From: Polaromonas sp. AER18D-145
GTDB taxonomy: Bacteria > Pseudomonadota > Gammaproteobacteria > Burkholderiales > Burkholderiaceae_C
Assembly (NCBI RefSeq): GCF_002379095.1
Contig: NZ_NBZV01000019.1
Coordinates: forward strand, 1 to 64,000
Reading direction: 5' to 3'
DNA length: 64,000 nucleotides
Shown: positions 1 to 9,864 of the stretch, one piece after another
How positions within the stretch are numbered: the stretch's first letter is position 1
Layout of the letters: the number at the start of each line of letters is the position of its first letter
Position numbers and translations under genes: made by a program
Notes under the pieces: model-generated
Seen by the model: only the letters and a program-made list of their open reading frames with translations
The model's database searches: none
Told to the model about the DNA's origin: nothing

Positions 1-260
1 TGGCCCGCGTCGAACAGCACATCGAGGCGCTCGCCCGGCGCGAGAAAGGCTTCGCTCACCGTTTCCGGCCGTTCGATCAGGCCGCCATCGGTGCCGATGA
101 CGGTGAAGTCCAGCGCTGTCTTGCCCTTGACGAAGGCGAGCCGGTAGATGCGCGGTGTGACGGCCTGCGAGCTGCTGTCTACACCGTGGGTAGCGAGCCG
201 CTTCAGGTTCGTGGCTGTTTTCTCCGGAAGCGCATCTAGAAGCGATTCCTGATGCCGCAG
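1..260 (-). pseudogene. Multicopper oxidase fragment, truncated at its N-terminal side
   Basis: Reading the minus strand from about 152 down to 1 gives a piece typical of the second cupredoxin domain of multicopper oxidases (RIYRLAF, then FTVIGTDGGLIERP, then FLAPGERLDVLFD). It continues off the left edge. Upstream in the same frame (153-260) the protein no longer resembles the family, there is no plausible start codon, and an in-frame TGA lies at 261-263. The gene therefore looks cut at its 5' side by a rearrangement. The family oxidises metals or phenolics in the periplasm using copper. The copper-ligand segments are not visible here, so activity cannot be judged. The family call rests on a short stretch only. 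Confidence 0.45.
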
Positions 261-825
261 TCAGCCTTCGTTGAGAGGTGGCTGGCAGTGCGGGATAATC
301 AACCAGTGGGGCACTGTGCCTGGTGGGGCTTTTGAACCTAGGCTTCGGCCCTCCACCTTCACGCCTACATCCAATACCGACGACAGAGATAGCTGCTTCA
401 ATGCCGCGCGATCGCGGCGGACTCTGATCGGCATCATTGCGCCTGGGCGAGCTCCCATGGCCTTTCGCGTGGACACGCTAGATGTTGATCTCGATTGCGG
501 CGTACTTGCCGGCCACGGGCGCGATCACCTCCTGGCTATCGCTAGTCGAATGCTGGCCATCGATACATACCGATGGCTACTGGCTGGCTGATCCGCCTTC
601 CAGGCGTCGTGAGATGGCCAATGCTGCTTCGGAATACCATTCAGAGAAGATGACCATCCCTCTGAGAAAACTCGTTAAAGCTCAATGAGCTAGTGCATTT
701 CCGGCATGGTCAAAGTCGCTGCGGTCGCTCATTTACTCAAGAGACCCTCACGTTAGCCTGCTCTCGAAAGAAACGCATCCCCAGTTGAGGCTCGAACAAA
801 GCCCTCGAACCTGGACTACCCAAAG
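261..825. other. Gene-poor stretch without a recognisable gene
   Basis: About 565 bases between the oxidase fragment and the end of ftsH. Only short open frames of up to about 106 codons occur, overlapping on both strands, with no recognisable family, convincing ribosome binding site or inverted-repeat ends. Given the truncated gene at its left border, this may be debris of an old rearrangement. Confidence 0.4.
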
Positions 826-2835
826 TCATGGCAGCGGCGCAACAGGCGCCAGCGGCCGGTTCTCCAGTTCAGGTGCCGGCGGCAGGCCGGTGACTTTGAG
901 AATTTCCTCCTGGCCCAGCGTCTCGTGCTCCAGCAGCGCGGCGACCAAGGCGTCGAGTTGCGGGCGATGCTGGGCCAGCAGGCGCCTGGCTTCGTCCTGG
1001 CATTCGTTGATGATGCGTTGCACCTCGCTGTCGATGCGCTGCGCCGTGGCTTCGCTGAAGGGCTTGTCACCTCCGAAGCTGCCGGTGATGCCCAGGTAGC
1101 GGTTCTCGCGCGGGGCCAGTTGCACCATGCCGAGCTCGTCGCTCATGCCCCAGCGCGTGACCATGTTGCGCGCGATCTGGCTCACCTGTTCGATGTCGCT
1201 TTCGGCACCGGTGGTGCGGGTGCCATAAACCAGCTCTTCGGCGGCGCGCCCGCCCAGCATGCCGACGATGCGGGCGCGCATGTAGGCCTCGGGATAGTTG
1301 TAGCGGTCGGTTTGCGGTCGCTGGTAGGTCACGCCCAGCGTCTGGCCGCGCGGCACGATGCTGACGCGCTGCACCGGGTCGGAGCCGGGCACGACCAGGC
1401 CCAGGATGGCGTGGCCGCTCTCGTGGTAGGCGATGCGCTGGCGGTCATCGGCACTCAGCAGCAGCGGCCGCTCCGGACCGAGCACGATTTTCTCCAGCGC
1501 GTCGAGGATGTCTTTTTGCGTCACGCTGTCCTGCCCGCGCCGCGCCGCCAGCAGCGCCGCCTCGTTGACGAGGTTCTTCAGGTCGGCGCCGGCCAGGCCC
1601 GGGGTGGAGGCCGCCACATCGGTCAGGTCCACATCGGCCGCCAGCGGCACCTTGCGCGTGTGCACCTTGAGGATGGCTTCGCGGCCGGTCTTGTCCGGCA
1701 GGTTGACAACGACGCGCCGGTCGAAGCGACCGGGCCGCAGCAGCGCGCGGTCCAGCACGTCGGGCTGGTTGGTGGCGGCCAGCACGATCACACCCTCCTG
1801 GCCCGAGAAGCCGTCCATCTCGGCGAGGACCTGGTTGAGCGTCTGCTCCTGCTCGCTCGCGCCGCCGATCGCAATCTGCCCACGCGCCCGGCCTATCGAG
1901 TCGATCTCGTCGATGAAGATGATCGCAGGCGCGTTCTCACGCGCCTGCCTGAACAGGTCGCGCACCCGCGCCGCGCCGACACCGACGATCATTTCGACAA
2001 ACTCGGAGCCGCTCATAGAGAAGAAAGGCACGCCGGCCTCCCCGGCCACCGCCCGGGCCAGCAGCGTCTTGCCGGTGCCGGGTGCGCCCACCAGCAACAC
2101 GCCCTTGGGCGCACTGCCGCCCAGGCGGGTGTATTTGGCGGGTGACTTCAGGAAATCGACAACCTCGACCAACTCGTTTTCAGCTTCGTCGATGCCGGCC
2201 ACGTCGGCGAAGGTGACCTTGTTCGCCGTGTCCTGGTCGTAACGCCGCGCCTTGCTGCTGCCCAGGCCGAACAGTCCGCCGCCCATCAGGCCACCGCCAC
2301 CCTTGGCGGCACGCCGGAACATCCAGACATAAAAGCCGATGATCAGCAGTGCCGGCCCGAAACCGTAGAGCAGTGTGGACAGGCCACCCACGGTCTGCAG
2401 CGGGATCGCGCTGATTTCGACCTTGTGCTCAATCAGGAAGTTTTCCAGCCCCGGGTCGACAAAAGCCGGCAGCGTGGTGTCGAAGTGGGTCACCGAACGC
2501 GGCTTGGCAGGCAGCGGGCCGGCTGGGCTGGCCGCCCCATCGGCCGGCGGCGGCGGCCAGGTGATGGGCGCCACGAAGCGGCCCTCGATGCTGACACCAC
2601 GGCTGTAGATGGAGGCCACATTGCCTTTGGCCACCTGCTGGCGGAACTCGGTGTAGGGCACGGTGGCGGGAAGGTCGCCCCCCGGGAAAATCAGCCGCGC
2701 CAGCAGGTAGTTCGCTGCCAGCACGGCCAGCAGGATGAGCCAGGCCCGGCGCGGCGGGGTCGCGGGCGCCTGCGGCGGCGGGCCGGGTCGCTTGTTCTCG
2801 TTGGGACTTTTTACTTGTTGAGGGGGCCAACGCAT
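826..2835 (-). CDS. ftsH: ATP-dependent zinc metalloprotease FtsH
   Basis: Membrane-anchored AAA+ protease that extracts and degrades membrane and regulatory proteins, normally as a hexamer. The 669-residue protein has a Pro-rich cytosolic N-terminus, membrane segments at about 31-50 and 152-172, Walker A GAPGTGKT (about 250-257), Walker B IIFIDEID, the second region of homology around 365-373, and the zinc motif HESGH (471-475). A strong AAGGAG lies just upstream of the ATG. The C-terminus is Pro-rich. It is not next to rlmE (ftsJ), folP or glmM, the usual neighbours of the housekeeping ftsH, so it may be a second copy; that is inference. A Crp/Fnr regulator is encoded upstream on the same strand. 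Confidence 0.93.
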   Translation of the reverse strand: MRWPPQQVKSPNENKRPGPPPQAPATPPRRAWLILLAVLAANYLLARLIFPGGDLPATVPYTEFRQQVAKGNVASIYSRGVSIEGRFVAPITWPPPPADGAASPAGPLPAKPRSVTHFDTTLPAFVDPGLENFLIEHKVEISAIPLQTVGGLSTLLYGFGPALLIIGFYVWMFRRAAKGGGGLMGGGLFGLGSSKARRYDQDTANKVTFADVAGIDEAENELVEVVDFLKSPAKYTRLGGSAPKGVLLVGAPGTGKTLLARAVAGEAGVPFFSMSGSEFVEMIVGVGAARVRDLFRQARENAPAIIFIDEIDSIGRARGQIAIGGASEQEQTLNQVLAEMDGFSGQEGVIVLAATNQPDVLDRALLRPGRFDRRVVVNLPDKTGREAILKVHTRKVPLAADVDLTDVAASTPGLAGADLKNLVNEAALLAARRGQDSVTQKDILDALEKIVLGPERPLLLSADDRQRIAYHESGHAILGLVVPGSDPVQRVSIVPRGQTLGVTYQRPQTDRYNYPEAYMRARIVGMLGGRAAEELVYGTRTTGAESDIEQVSQIARNMVTRWGMSDELGMVQLAPRENRYLGITGSFGGDKPFSEATAQRIDSEVQRIINECQDEARRLLAQHRPQLDALVAALLEHETLGQEEILKVTGLPPAPELENRPLAPVAPLP

Positions 2836-2928
2836 GATCTCTCCTTGGATGAGCCGATCTTAGCCATGCTGGCACTCCCACCCAACAAGCACCAGCCGGG
2901 ACGCTCCCGGCCCGCCTGCCCGCCGGCG

Positions 2929-3345
2929 CTACGCGCGCTCCGGCGTCAATGCGGTGCGCAGTTGCTCCATGGCCGCCACGCAATCGAGGACCACCACCTG
3001 AAGATGGGCGGCGGCATCGTCTGCTTGCAGCGCCGGGGATGGCGCGAGGCGCTCGCCCGCGGCTTTTCTGAGCCGCGACTGGACCGACTGGAACAGGATG
3101 TCCCAGTCCTCGAACGGAATCTGCAGACGGCACGCCGACCCCTGTCCAGCGGGTTCAGGTTCCTGTGGCAAGCCGGTGTCGCCCTGCGCCTGTAACTCCG
3201 TCGGTGGAGCGAGTGTGACGGGCGAAGGAGGAGGAGAAGGAGTAGCCTTGAACAGGAGATTGAGGTTGACGAAACCGAGCGCCTTGAGGGCTTTGTGCGC
3301 AAGATTTCGCATCTGTCTGGTGGGCAAGGAGGCTGTTCGCTTCAT
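2929..3345 (-). CDS. Hypothetical protein, 138 residues
   Basis: I do not recognise this protein. It has a basic N-terminus, a short hydrophobic stretch (about 20-33), a Pro-rich linker (34-65), and an acidic/amphipathic C-terminal half containing FEDWDILFQSVQSRL and a predicted final helix. It lies 93 bases upstream of ftsH on the same strand. The start at 3345 has no good ribosome binding site. Codon use resembles neighbouring genes. It could be a small helical accessory protein, but no function can be assigned and the gene may not be real. Confidence 0.45.
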   Translation of the reverse strand: MKRTASLPTRQMRNLAHKALKALGFVNLNLLFKATPSPPPSPVTLAPPTELQAQGDTGLPQEPEPAGQGSACRLQIPFEDWDILFQSVQSRLRKAAGERLAPSPALQADDAAAHLQVVVLDCVAAMEQLRTALTPERA

Positions 3346-3571
3346 GCGGGAACCTGCGGAATTTGCTGCATAACGCTGCAGCGACGGTAAGGCGCTAATG
3401 CGACCGAGGCTCGGTACGCCATTGCCTTGGGTCGTTTATAGAAGTTTCAGAAAGGTCAGTCGGTCCGGTAGCGGACTTAGCCGGAAAAAAATGAATAAAT
3501 ATGTAGGACGTCACGCCGTCTGGATGGGCGGGAGGGAGGCAGTTGAGGGCATCACACGGCCGGCTTTGCTC

Positions 3572-4435
3572 CTAGCCGGCCATCTCCATCGGAAGCAAGC
3601 GGTCGTATTCGTCCTTGACAACCTGGTAACACTCGCAGGAACGCTGCTCCAGCCCCTTTCGGTCCAGCACCTTAATGCGGCCGCGGGCGTAGCTGATCAG
3701 CCCGGCCTCCTGCACCTTGAGCGCCGCTTCCGTGACGCCGACCCGGCGCACGCCGAGCATGTTGGCAATCAACTCCTGGGTCATCACAAGTTCGTTGCCA
3801 GGCAAGCGGTCCAGGCTCAGCAGCAACCACCGGCACAGCTGTTCGTCCAGGGAGTGGTGGCGGTTGCAGACGGCCGTTTGCGACATCTGCGTGATCAGCG
3901 CCTGGGTATAACGCAGCAGCAGATTCGTCACCGGCCCGGCCTTGTCAAACTCGTCCTTCATGAACTTTGCTTTCAGGCGATAACCCTTGCCGCCGCTTTG
4001 CACCACGGCACGGCTTGGCGTGGTGTTTCCGCCCATGAAGAGCGCGATGCCGACAATGCCCTCATTGCCGACCACCGCAATCTCGGCCGAGTCGCCATTT
4101 TTCATGACGTATAGCAGCGACACGATGGACGAGGTCGGAAAATAGACGTAGTGCTCGACTTTGCCGGATTCATAAAGCACCTCGCCAAGCGGCATCTCAA
4201 ACAGTTCAAGATGCGGCAACCAGGCCTTGAGCTGCGCGTCGGGCAAGGCGGCGAGCAGACGATTGAGTTTTATTTCGCTCGAACTGGCCACCACAGCCTT
4301 CGCATGTGCGCTTGGCGAGGAAGAAGCCCGGAGCGGCTTTGTTTTGGGTGAAGGCATAAGCAATACAGAACCATGTGATGAGCCTGTCTTCTCAGCTTGC
4401 CGAGGTGGCAGCTGGACGGCCTCAGCTTTCAGCAT
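3572..4435 (-). CDS. Crp/Fnr family transcriptional regulator
   Basis: Predicted DNA-binding regulator of 287 residues. After a low-complexity N-terminal tail (about 1-50) there is a cyclic-nucleotide-binding-type beta-roll (about 55-165; GEVLYESGKVEHYVYFP, VGNEGIVGIALFMG) and a C-terminal winged helix (about 215-265; TQELIANMLGVRRVGVTEAA). The four-cysteine cluster of oxygen-sensing FNR is absent from the N-terminus, so it is probably not an iron-sulfur sensor. Translation may start at a later ATG (4357), which would remove 26 unusual residues; neither start has a clear ribosome binding site. Ligand and targets are unknown. Confidence 0.85.
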   Translation of the reverse strand: MLKAEAVQLPPRQAEKTGSSHGSVLLMPSPKTKPLRASSSPSAHAKAVVASSSEIKLNRLLAALPDAQLKAWLPHLELFEMPLGEVLYESGKVEHYVYFPTSSIVSLLYVMKNGDSAEIAVVGNEGIVGIALFMGGNTTPSRAVVQSGGKGYRLKAKFMKDEFDKAGPVTNLLLRYTQALITQMSQTAVCNRHHSLDEQLCRWLLLSLDRLPGNELVMTQELIANMLGVRRVGVTEAALKVQEAGLISYARGRIKVLDRKGLEQRSCECYQVVKDEYDRLLPMEMAG

Positions 4436-4528
4436 ACGGTGGTGACACCCGCTGGTCTGTGCGATGGCGAACGGCCGGGAATCGGCTCTTTTTGTAGGCG
4501 AATCGCCCGCCCAACAGCCACGCGCTTT

Positions 4529-5455
4529 CTAGGACTGTTTGCGCTCCATCAACTTCACCAGCGCCCACAACACCCGGTTCGCTGGCGTGGCCACGCCCAG
4601 CGCCTTGCCGCGTCTGACAATCAGCCCGTTGAGGTAGTCGATTTCGGTGGGCTTGCCGCGCGCCAGATCCTGCGCGGTCGATGAGAACTGACTGGGCATG
4701 CTGGCGGCGAGTTTGTCGACCGCCGCATACACGTCGCCGGCCACCTGCACCCCTTCGGCCCGGGCCACGGCCAGGCATTCGGCGACCACGTCGCGCATCA
4801 GGTCTTGCACACCCTCGCCGGCCACCGTCTGGCCGTAAGGCAGCTGGGTGATGGCCGAGACGGCGTTGTAGGCGCAGTTGAGGATCAGCTTGGCCCACAA
4901 GGCGCCGCGCACGTTGTCCGAGACCTCGGTGGGCACGCCGGCGGCAACCAGGGCCTGCGCCACGGCATCGCTGGCCTGGGACGGCTCGATCACCAGCTCG
5001 CCACGGCCATGGTGCTTGACGTGGCCGGGGCCGGCCATTTCGGTAGCGACGTAGACGACGGCGGCGGCCACGGCATGCTGCGGCAGCACCGTGCGCAGCC
5101 GGTCGGCGTTGTCCACGCCGTTTTGCAGGCACAGCACCAGCGCATCGGGCGCCAGATGCGGCCTTATCTGGGCGCCGGCGGCTTCGGTGTCGGTGGATTT
5201 GACGCAGAACAGCACCAGTTGGGCGCCCTGCACCGCGCCGGGCTCGCTGCTGGCGGCGAGGCGCACGTGCTCGTCGAAGCTCCTGGTTTCCAGGTGCAGG
5301 CCGTCGCGTGTGATGGCTTCCACATGGTGCGGCCGGGCAATCAGCACCACGTCGTGGCCGGCGCGCGCCAGCATGCCGCCGTAGTAGCAGCCGACAGCGC
5401 CTGCGCCCATGATGGCCACCGGGAGGGGGTTCGGGGAGAGGTGGACGTTTGTCAT
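4529..5455 (-). CDS. panE: 2-dehydropantoate 2-reductase
   Basis: NADPH-dependent reduction of ketopantoate to pantoate in pantothenate/CoA synthesis. The 308-residue protein has the Rossmann motif GAGAVGCYYG at about 17-26, the family segment LCLQNGVDNADRL near 112, and the C-terminal ApbA domain, including the KLILNCAYNAVSAI helix that carries the catalytic lysine in this family. Length is normal. It is convergent with nothing and divergent from the permease gene at 5682. Members of the ketopantoate reductase superfamily can have other substrates, so the exact substrate is slightly uncertain. Confidence 0.88.
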   Translation of the reverse strand: MTNVHLSPNPLPVAIMGAGAVGCYYGGMLARAGHDVVLIARPHHVEAITRDGLHLETRSFDEHVRLAASSEPGAVQGAQLVLFCVKSTDTEAAGAQIRPHLAPDALVLCLQNGVDNADRLRTVLPQHAVAAAVVYVATEMAGPGHVKHHGRGELVIEPSQASDAVAQALVAAGVPTEVSDNVRGALWAKLILNCAYNAVSAITQLPYGQTVAGEGVQDLMRDVVAECLAVARAEGVQVAGDVYAAVDKLAASMPSQFSSTAQDLARGKPTEIDYLNGLIVRRGKALGVATPANRVLWALVKLMERKQS

Positions 5456-5681
5456 GGGTAAAGTTCAGAAGAGGGGCGCCCGGCCTTTTCGACAGGCGAA
5501 GGATCGGGCAGGCTCGGGGGAAATGGATGGCGCATTCCAGGAAAACTTCAACAAGTGTGCCGGAGAAACCGCCATCCGGCCCCTTCGCCCTGCCCGTGCG
5601 CTGCCTGCCGGCAGGTTATCCTGCCCGCATGTGTATGCAATTTCCAGACTGGCGGGTGAACAACCCGCAGCGTGCGGGTGA

Positions 5682-6452
5682 ATGACGGCGTGGCAAATCG
5701 CGCTCTTCCTGCTGTGTGTGGCCCTGGCGACCTGCGCCCAGAACCTCAGCGGTTTTGCGTTCGCGCTGATTCTGCTGGGCCTGGCTGGCCTGCTGGAACT
5801 GGCGCCGCTGGCGGACCTGGCCAACGTGGCCACCGTGCTGGCGCTGGCCAACGCCCTGGTCGCCTTGCGTCGCTCGGGCCGCACGCTCGATGTGCCCGCT
5901 TTCCGCGACACCGCGATGGGCAGTGCCGTGGGCATTCTGGCGGGTGTGCTGCTGGTCGGCTGGCTCAGCACCAACGTCACGCTGGTTTTACGTGTGTTGC
6001 TGGGCCTGACGGTGCTGGCCTGCGCCATCGTGGTGCTGCTGCAGGCCGCGGCCCTGCGCGAACGCTCGTCCGCCGCCTCGTTTCGCACCTGGGGCGTGAT
6101 CTCGGGCCTGCTGACCGGCCTTTTTTCGACCGGCGGGCCGCCGCTGGTCTACCACCTGTACCGTCAGCCCATGCCGCTGCGAACGGTGCGCGACACCCTG
6201 GTCGCGACGCTGGCGGCCAGTTCGCTGATGCGGCTGGCGATGGTCCTGGGCACCGGGCAGTTCAGCGCCAACGCGCTCAAGCTGTGCCTGCTTGCCGCGC
6301 CGCTGGTGTTCGGGCTAAGCTGGTGGCTGGAGCGGCACCCGCCCGGCTGGTCGCGACCCACGGTGCTCAAACTGGTCTGTGCGCTGTTGTTGCTGACGGG
6401 TGTCGGGCTGCTGGTTCCGGCGCTGCTGCAGATCGCCAGGACCGGCCTCTGA
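5682..6452 (+). CDS. TauE/SafE family sulfite exporter-like permease
   Basis: Integral membrane protein of 256 residues with about seven to eight hydrophobic segments. It has the family hallmark GLLTGLFSTGGPPLVYHLY at about 146-164, where glycine/proline-rich loops mark the transport path. The family exports or imports small anions such as sulfite or sulfoacetate. The substrate cannot be told from this sequence. It is the first of three closely spaced plus-strand genes (EVE protein 23 bases downstream, then DUF1499). Confidence 0.82.
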   Translation: MTAWQIALFLLCVALATCAQNLSGFAFALILLGLAGLLELAPLADLANVATVLALANALVALRRSGRTLDVPAFRDTAMGSAVGILAGVLLVGWLSTNVTLVLRVLLGLTVLACAIVVLLQAAALRERSSAASFRTWGVISGLLTGLFSTGGPPLVYHLYRQPMPLRTVRDTLVATLAASSLMRLAMVLGTGQFSANALKLCLLAAPLVFGLSWWLERHPPGWSRPTVLKLVCALLLLTGVGLLVPALLQIARTGL

Positions 6453-6475
6453 ACCCCCATGGAATGCCTGAACCC

Positions 6476-6961
6476 ATGAACTACTGGCTGATGAAATCCG
6501 AACCCGGGGAATGCTCGGTCGACGACGCACTGGCGGCCCCGAAAGCCACGGTGCCCTGGGTGGGCGTGCGCAACTACCAGGCGCGCAATTTCATGCGCGA
6601 CGCCATGCGGGTCGGCGATGGCGTACTGTTCTACCACTCGAGCTGCGACCAGCCGGGCATCGTCGGCATCGCGCGCGTGGCCTCCACCGCCTCCCCCGAC
6701 CCGACACAGTTCGACCCGGCCTCGCCGTATTACGACGCCAAGTCCAGCCCCGAAGCGCCGCGCTGGCTGCTGGTGGACGTGCAGGTGCTCAGGAAAATCC
6801 CCACCATCACCCTGCCCGCGCTGCGCGCCCGGCCCGAGCTGGCCGAGCTGCTGGTGCTCAAAAAGGGCAACCGCCTGTCCATCACGCCGGTGGAGCCGCG
6901 CCACTGGCAGGCCATCACGGGCAGCGGCGCGGAGGCCCCAGCTAAAAAGGTCAGGTCATGA
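6476..6961 (+). CDS. EVE domain-containing protein
   Basis: Small soluble protein of 161 residues beginning MNYWLMKSEPGE, the usual start of this family. Further motifs are WVGVRNYQARNFMRD, GDGVLFYHS and PGIVGIARV. The EVE fold is related to PUA and YTH domains and is thought to bind modified bases in RNA or DNA. An upstream in-frame ATG (6464) would add four residues; I chose 6476 because family proteins begin there. The stop codon overlaps the start of the DUF1499 gene (ATGA), so the two are translationally coupled. Confidence 0.88.
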   Translation: MNYWLMKSEPGECSVDDALAAPKATVPWVGVRNYQARNFMRDAMRVGDGVLFYHSSCDQPGIVGIARVASTASPDPTQFDPASPYYDAKSSPEAPRWLLVDVQVLRKIPTITLPALRARPELAELLVLKKGNRLSITPVEPRHWQAITGSGAEAPAKKVRS

Positions 6962-7455
6962 AAACCATGGGACTGCTTCTGGGTGTGTTGCTGGTCGTGG
7001 CCGCGTTGCTGCTGGCGGCCAGGCAACTGGGGTTTTTCGCGGGCAAGCCGCCGCAAGACCTGGGCGTGCGGGATGGCCGCCTCAAGCCGCCCTCCCCCAC
7101 ACCGAACAGCGTGTCCAGCCAGGCCGGCGACTATGCCGACCACCCGCAGCGCAGGGAGGCCAACATCGCCCCCTTGCGCTACACCGGTGACGCCAAGGCG
7201 GCCCTGCGCCGCCTGGCCACCTTTCTGGAAACCACCCCCGGCTGCGTGCTGGTGACGCGGGAGCCGGCTTACCTGTATGCGCAGTGCCGCACCCGCTGGC
7301 TGAAGTTCACGGACGATGTGGAATTCTTCCTCGACGAAGCGGGAGGCGTGATTCAGGTGCGCTCCGCCAGCCGGCTGGGGAGCAAGGACTTTGGCGTCAA
7401 CCGCGCACGCGTGGAGGCCTTGCGGGCACGCTTTGATCAAGCCCCAAGACCCTAG
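6958..7455 (+). CDS. DUF1499 family protein
   Basis: Protein of 165 residues with an N-terminal hydrophobic anchor or signal (about 4-22), followed by a DUF1499 domain: LGVRDGRLKPPSPTPNSVSSQ, then a central segment with two cysteines, then VIQVRSASRLGSKDFGVNRARVE. The last motif is the most conserved part of the family. Function is unknown. It overlaps the EVE-domain gene by four bases. A dispersed palindromic repeat begins immediately after its stop codon. Confidence 0.85.
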   Translation: MKTMGLLLGVLLVVAALLLAARQLGFFAGKPPQDLGVRDGRLKPPSPTPNSVSSQAGDYADHPQRREANIAPLRYTGDAKAALRRLATFLETTPGCVLVTREPAYLYAQCRTRWLKFTDDVEFFLDEAGGVIQVRSASRLGSKDFGVNRARVEALRARFDQAPRP

Positions 7456-7458
7456 TCC

Positions 7459-7518
7459 GCTACCAAAACAATAGCTGATTGCGCCCGCCACTATTGGGCT
7501 GGAGGCACTTTCTTTTAT
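7459..7518 (+). repeat. Dispersed extragenic repeat, copy A
   Basis: Copy of a short repeat found at several places in this window, with the order ATAGCTG, GCGCCCG, TATTGGGCTGGAGGC and a T-rich tail ending in TTTTAT. It starts right after the DUF1499 stop and lies between convergent genes. Confidence 0.75.
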
Positions 7519-7530
7519 GTGTCCAGGGCA

Positions 7531-8682
7531 TCAACCCGCTGCCGGCCGGCGGTGGTGCGCAAAAAACGTCCACATCATCAGCGTGGCGTCGGGGCCTTCC
7601 GGCGCGCTGAAATCCACACTCGCATCGCCGCCGCTCCAGGCGTGGCCCAGGTGCTCGATCTCGCAGCTCACCAGATGGGGCTTTCTGCCGGCGTAGTACG
7701 TGGCGCTTTCGTAGGCGTGGCGCGGATGGCGCCCGGTGGCACGCGCCGGGTAGCGGCGCACCACCGGTTCCGGGCGGGTGATGGCCGCGGCGTTGAAGAT
7801 CGTGAACTGCTCGGTCAACTGCGCCATGTTGATGCGCCGCACCACGGCATCGCGCGCGCCGTGGATGAGAATCGCCGGCATGCCGGGGAAGGCCGGCAGG
7901 GCCGCGGTGAAGGAACGCGCCGCCTCGCTGTGGGCCGCGCCGGCGCCGTGCTGCATGGCCCGGTAGGCGCTCATGGGCGAGTCGGTCGTGCCGAACACCG
8001 GCGCCGAGTGCAGGCCGAGGGCGGCCACCAGGCCGGGGTAGCGCAGCGCCAGGATGTTGGCCAGCCCGGCGCCCGCGGACAGGCCCGCCACATAGGTGCG
8101 CGTCGGATCCAGCCCGTGTTTGACCTGCACATGGGCCATCATTTCTGCAATCAGCCTGACGTCGCCCTGCCCCTCCTGGGTGGCACGTTGGTACCAGTGC
8201 CAGCAACGGTGTGCGTCGGCCGTGGCCGACTGGTGCGGGTAGAGCACGGCAAAACCCTTGCGTTCGGCGAGCTGGTTCATGCGCGTGGCAATCGCAAAGT
8301 CGGTGGCGGTTTGCTGGCAGCCATGCAGCATGACCACCAGCGGCCGCGGCGCCGGGCTGGCTGCGGCCGGCAGGTAAAGCCAGTACAACATGCGCCGCGC
8401 GGGCGCAAGCTGGCCGGCGGCCGGCACGGAAAAATAGGCCTTTTGCCAGGTTCCGGGCAGGCCGGACACGGCGCGTGCCGGTGGCGCGGCGGGTTTGCGC
8501 AGGGCTTTCACCGCCTTGGGCCTGGGCAGCTTGACGGGTTTGGCGCGGCGCACCGGACTGGCGGCAACCGCGGGCACCAGGCTCTGGAACAGCCTGCGGC
8601 CCTGCGCCTGCTGGACCTTGCCCATGCGGCGCATGCTTTTGAGCCAGAGGCTGCTCAGGCTTTTGGCCATCGTGCTCCGCAT
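7531..8682 (-). CDS. PHB depolymerase family esterase
   Basis: Alpha/beta hydrolase of 383 residues in the polyhydroxybutyrate depolymerase/LpqC-type esterase family. Visible features are the oxyanion-hole region VVMLHGCQQTATDFA, the lipase box GLSAGAG with the nucleophilic serine, ILIHGARDAVV near the catalytic aspartate, and HLGHAWSGG with the catalytic histidine. The first about 90 residues are basic and Ala/Pro-rich with no clear signal peptide. Family members hydrolyse PHB oligomers or feruloyl-type esters; the substrate here is not decided. It is divergent from trhO. Confidence 0.85.
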   Translation of the reverse strand: MRSTMAKSLSSLWLKSMRRMGKVQQAQGRRLFQSLVPAVAASPVRRAKPVKLPRPKAVKALRKPAAPPARAVSGLPGTWQKAYFSVPAAGQLAPARRMLYWLYLPAAASPAPRPLVVMLHGCQQTATDFAIATRMNQLAERKGFAVLYPHQSATADAHRCWHWYQRATQEGQGDVRLIAEMMAHVQVKHGLDPTRTYVAGLSAGAGLANILALRYPGLVAALGLHSAPVFGTTDSPMSAYRAMQHGAGAAHSEAARSFTAALPAFPGMPAILIHGARDAVVRRINMAQLTEQFTIFNAAAITRPEPVVRRYPARATGRHPRHAYESATYYAGRKPHLVSCEIEHLGHAWSGGDASVDFSAPEGPDATLMMWTFFAHHRRPAAG

Positions 8683-8892
8683 AGGCTTGAATTAGTTAGC
8701 ATGCATTCATTTTGCTGCATTGCAGCAAACGCGTCCACGCCATCGACTGCCGTTTGTGTGGTCCTTCACGCCGCGTGTCTGTCAGGATGCTGACGTGGCG
8801 CAAGTGGCCCCGCCCCAGCCCTTGGTACGATGGCAAGTTCCGCGTTGCCTGCGGCCTTGTTTTCGCACGCTTTTTTCTCATCTCTGCCTGCC

Positions 8893-9864
8893 ATGCCTGA
8901 TTTCCTGACCGCCGCCCTCTATAAATTTATCGATCTTCCCGACTTTGCCGACCTGCAGGCGCCCCTGCAGGCCTTTTGCGAGGCCCAGGACGTACGCGGC
9001 ACGCTGCTGCTGGCCCGGGAAGGCATCAACGGCACGATTGCCGGGCCGGAAGCCGGCGTGCGTGCGGTGCTGGCCTATTTGCGCCGTGATCCGCGCCTGG
9101 CCGACCTGCCGCACAAGGAATCCTGGGCGCAGAAGCTGCCGTTTTACCGGATGAAGGTGCGCCTGAAGCGCGAAATCGTCACCCTCGGTGTGCCCGGCAT
9201 CAACCCGAACGAGATGGCCGGCGAATACGTGAAGCCGCAGGACTGGAACGCCCTGATTGCCGACCCTGACGTGGTGGTGGTGGACACCCGCAACGACTAC
9301 GAGTTCGGCATAGGCACGTTCGAGCGCGCGCTCAATCCCAAAACCCGGAGTTTTTCGGAACTGCCCGCCTGGGTGGAAGCGCAGTCCGCGCCGGGCGGAC
9401 TGCTGGCCGCCAAAGACGGCAAGAAGCCCAGGGTGGCGATGTTTTGCACCGGCGGCATACGCTGCGAAAAATCCACCGCCTTCATGCGCACCCAGGGTTT
9501 TGACGAGGTCTACCATCTCGAAGGCGGCATCCTCAAGTACCTGGAAACCGTGCCCGAGACCGACAGCCTGTGGCAGGGCGAATGTTTTGTCTTCGACGAA
9601 CGTGTCTCGGTGGTGCACGGCCTGGCCACCGGCCACTACGGCCTGTGCCGCGCCTGCCGCGACCCGATCAGCGAGGCCGACATGGCCTCGCCACTGTACG
9701 TGCCCGGCGTCAGCTGCCCGGCCTGCCACGACAAGAAAACCGACGAACAAAAGCGCGGCTTCATCGAGCGCCAGCGCCAGGTCGACTATGCGAACCGCCG
9801 GCGCCAGCCGCACATAGGCGCAAAACTGCCGTCGTCGGCCGCCGGGGACAGCGAAGGCGCCTGA
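8893..9864 (+). CDS. trhO: tRNA uridine(34) hydroxylase TrhO (rhodanese family)
   Basis: Oxygen-dependent formation of 5-hydroxyuridine at position 34 of certain tRNAs. The 323-residue protein has an N-terminal acylphosphatase-like domain ([14 protein letters not shown]), a central rhodanese domain with active-site [10 protein letters not shown], and C-terminal cysteine pairs ([15 protein letters not shown]) likely to bind zinc. I chose the ATG at 8893 because [12 protein letters not shown] fits the family start; upstream in-frame codons look non-coding. The stop overlaps the start of the GST gene (TGATG). Confidence 0.93.
   Translation: MPDFLTAALYKFIDLPDFADLQAPLQAFCEAQDVRGTLLLAREGINGTIAGPEAGVRAVLAYLRRDPRLADLPHKESWAQKLPFYRMKVRLKREIVTLGVPGINPNEMAGEYVKPQDWNALIADPDVVVVDTRNDYEFGIGTFERALNPKTRSFSELPAWVEAQSAPGGLLAAKDGKKPRVAMFCTGGIRCEKSTAFMRTQGFDEVYHLEGGILKYLETVPETDSLWQGECFVFDERVSVVHGLATGHYGLCRACRDPISEADMASPLYVPGVSCPACHDKKTDEQKRGFIERQRQVDYANRRRQPHIGAKLPSSAAGDSEGA

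Noticed and set aside
925-2145. Plus-strand open frame of 406 codons opposite ftsH
   Set aside because: Antisense of ftsH with shadow-type composition.
7430-7445. FNR-like TTGATCAAG motif
   Set aside because: It lies inside the DUF1499 coding sequence, lacks the four-base spacer and has no promoter downstream.
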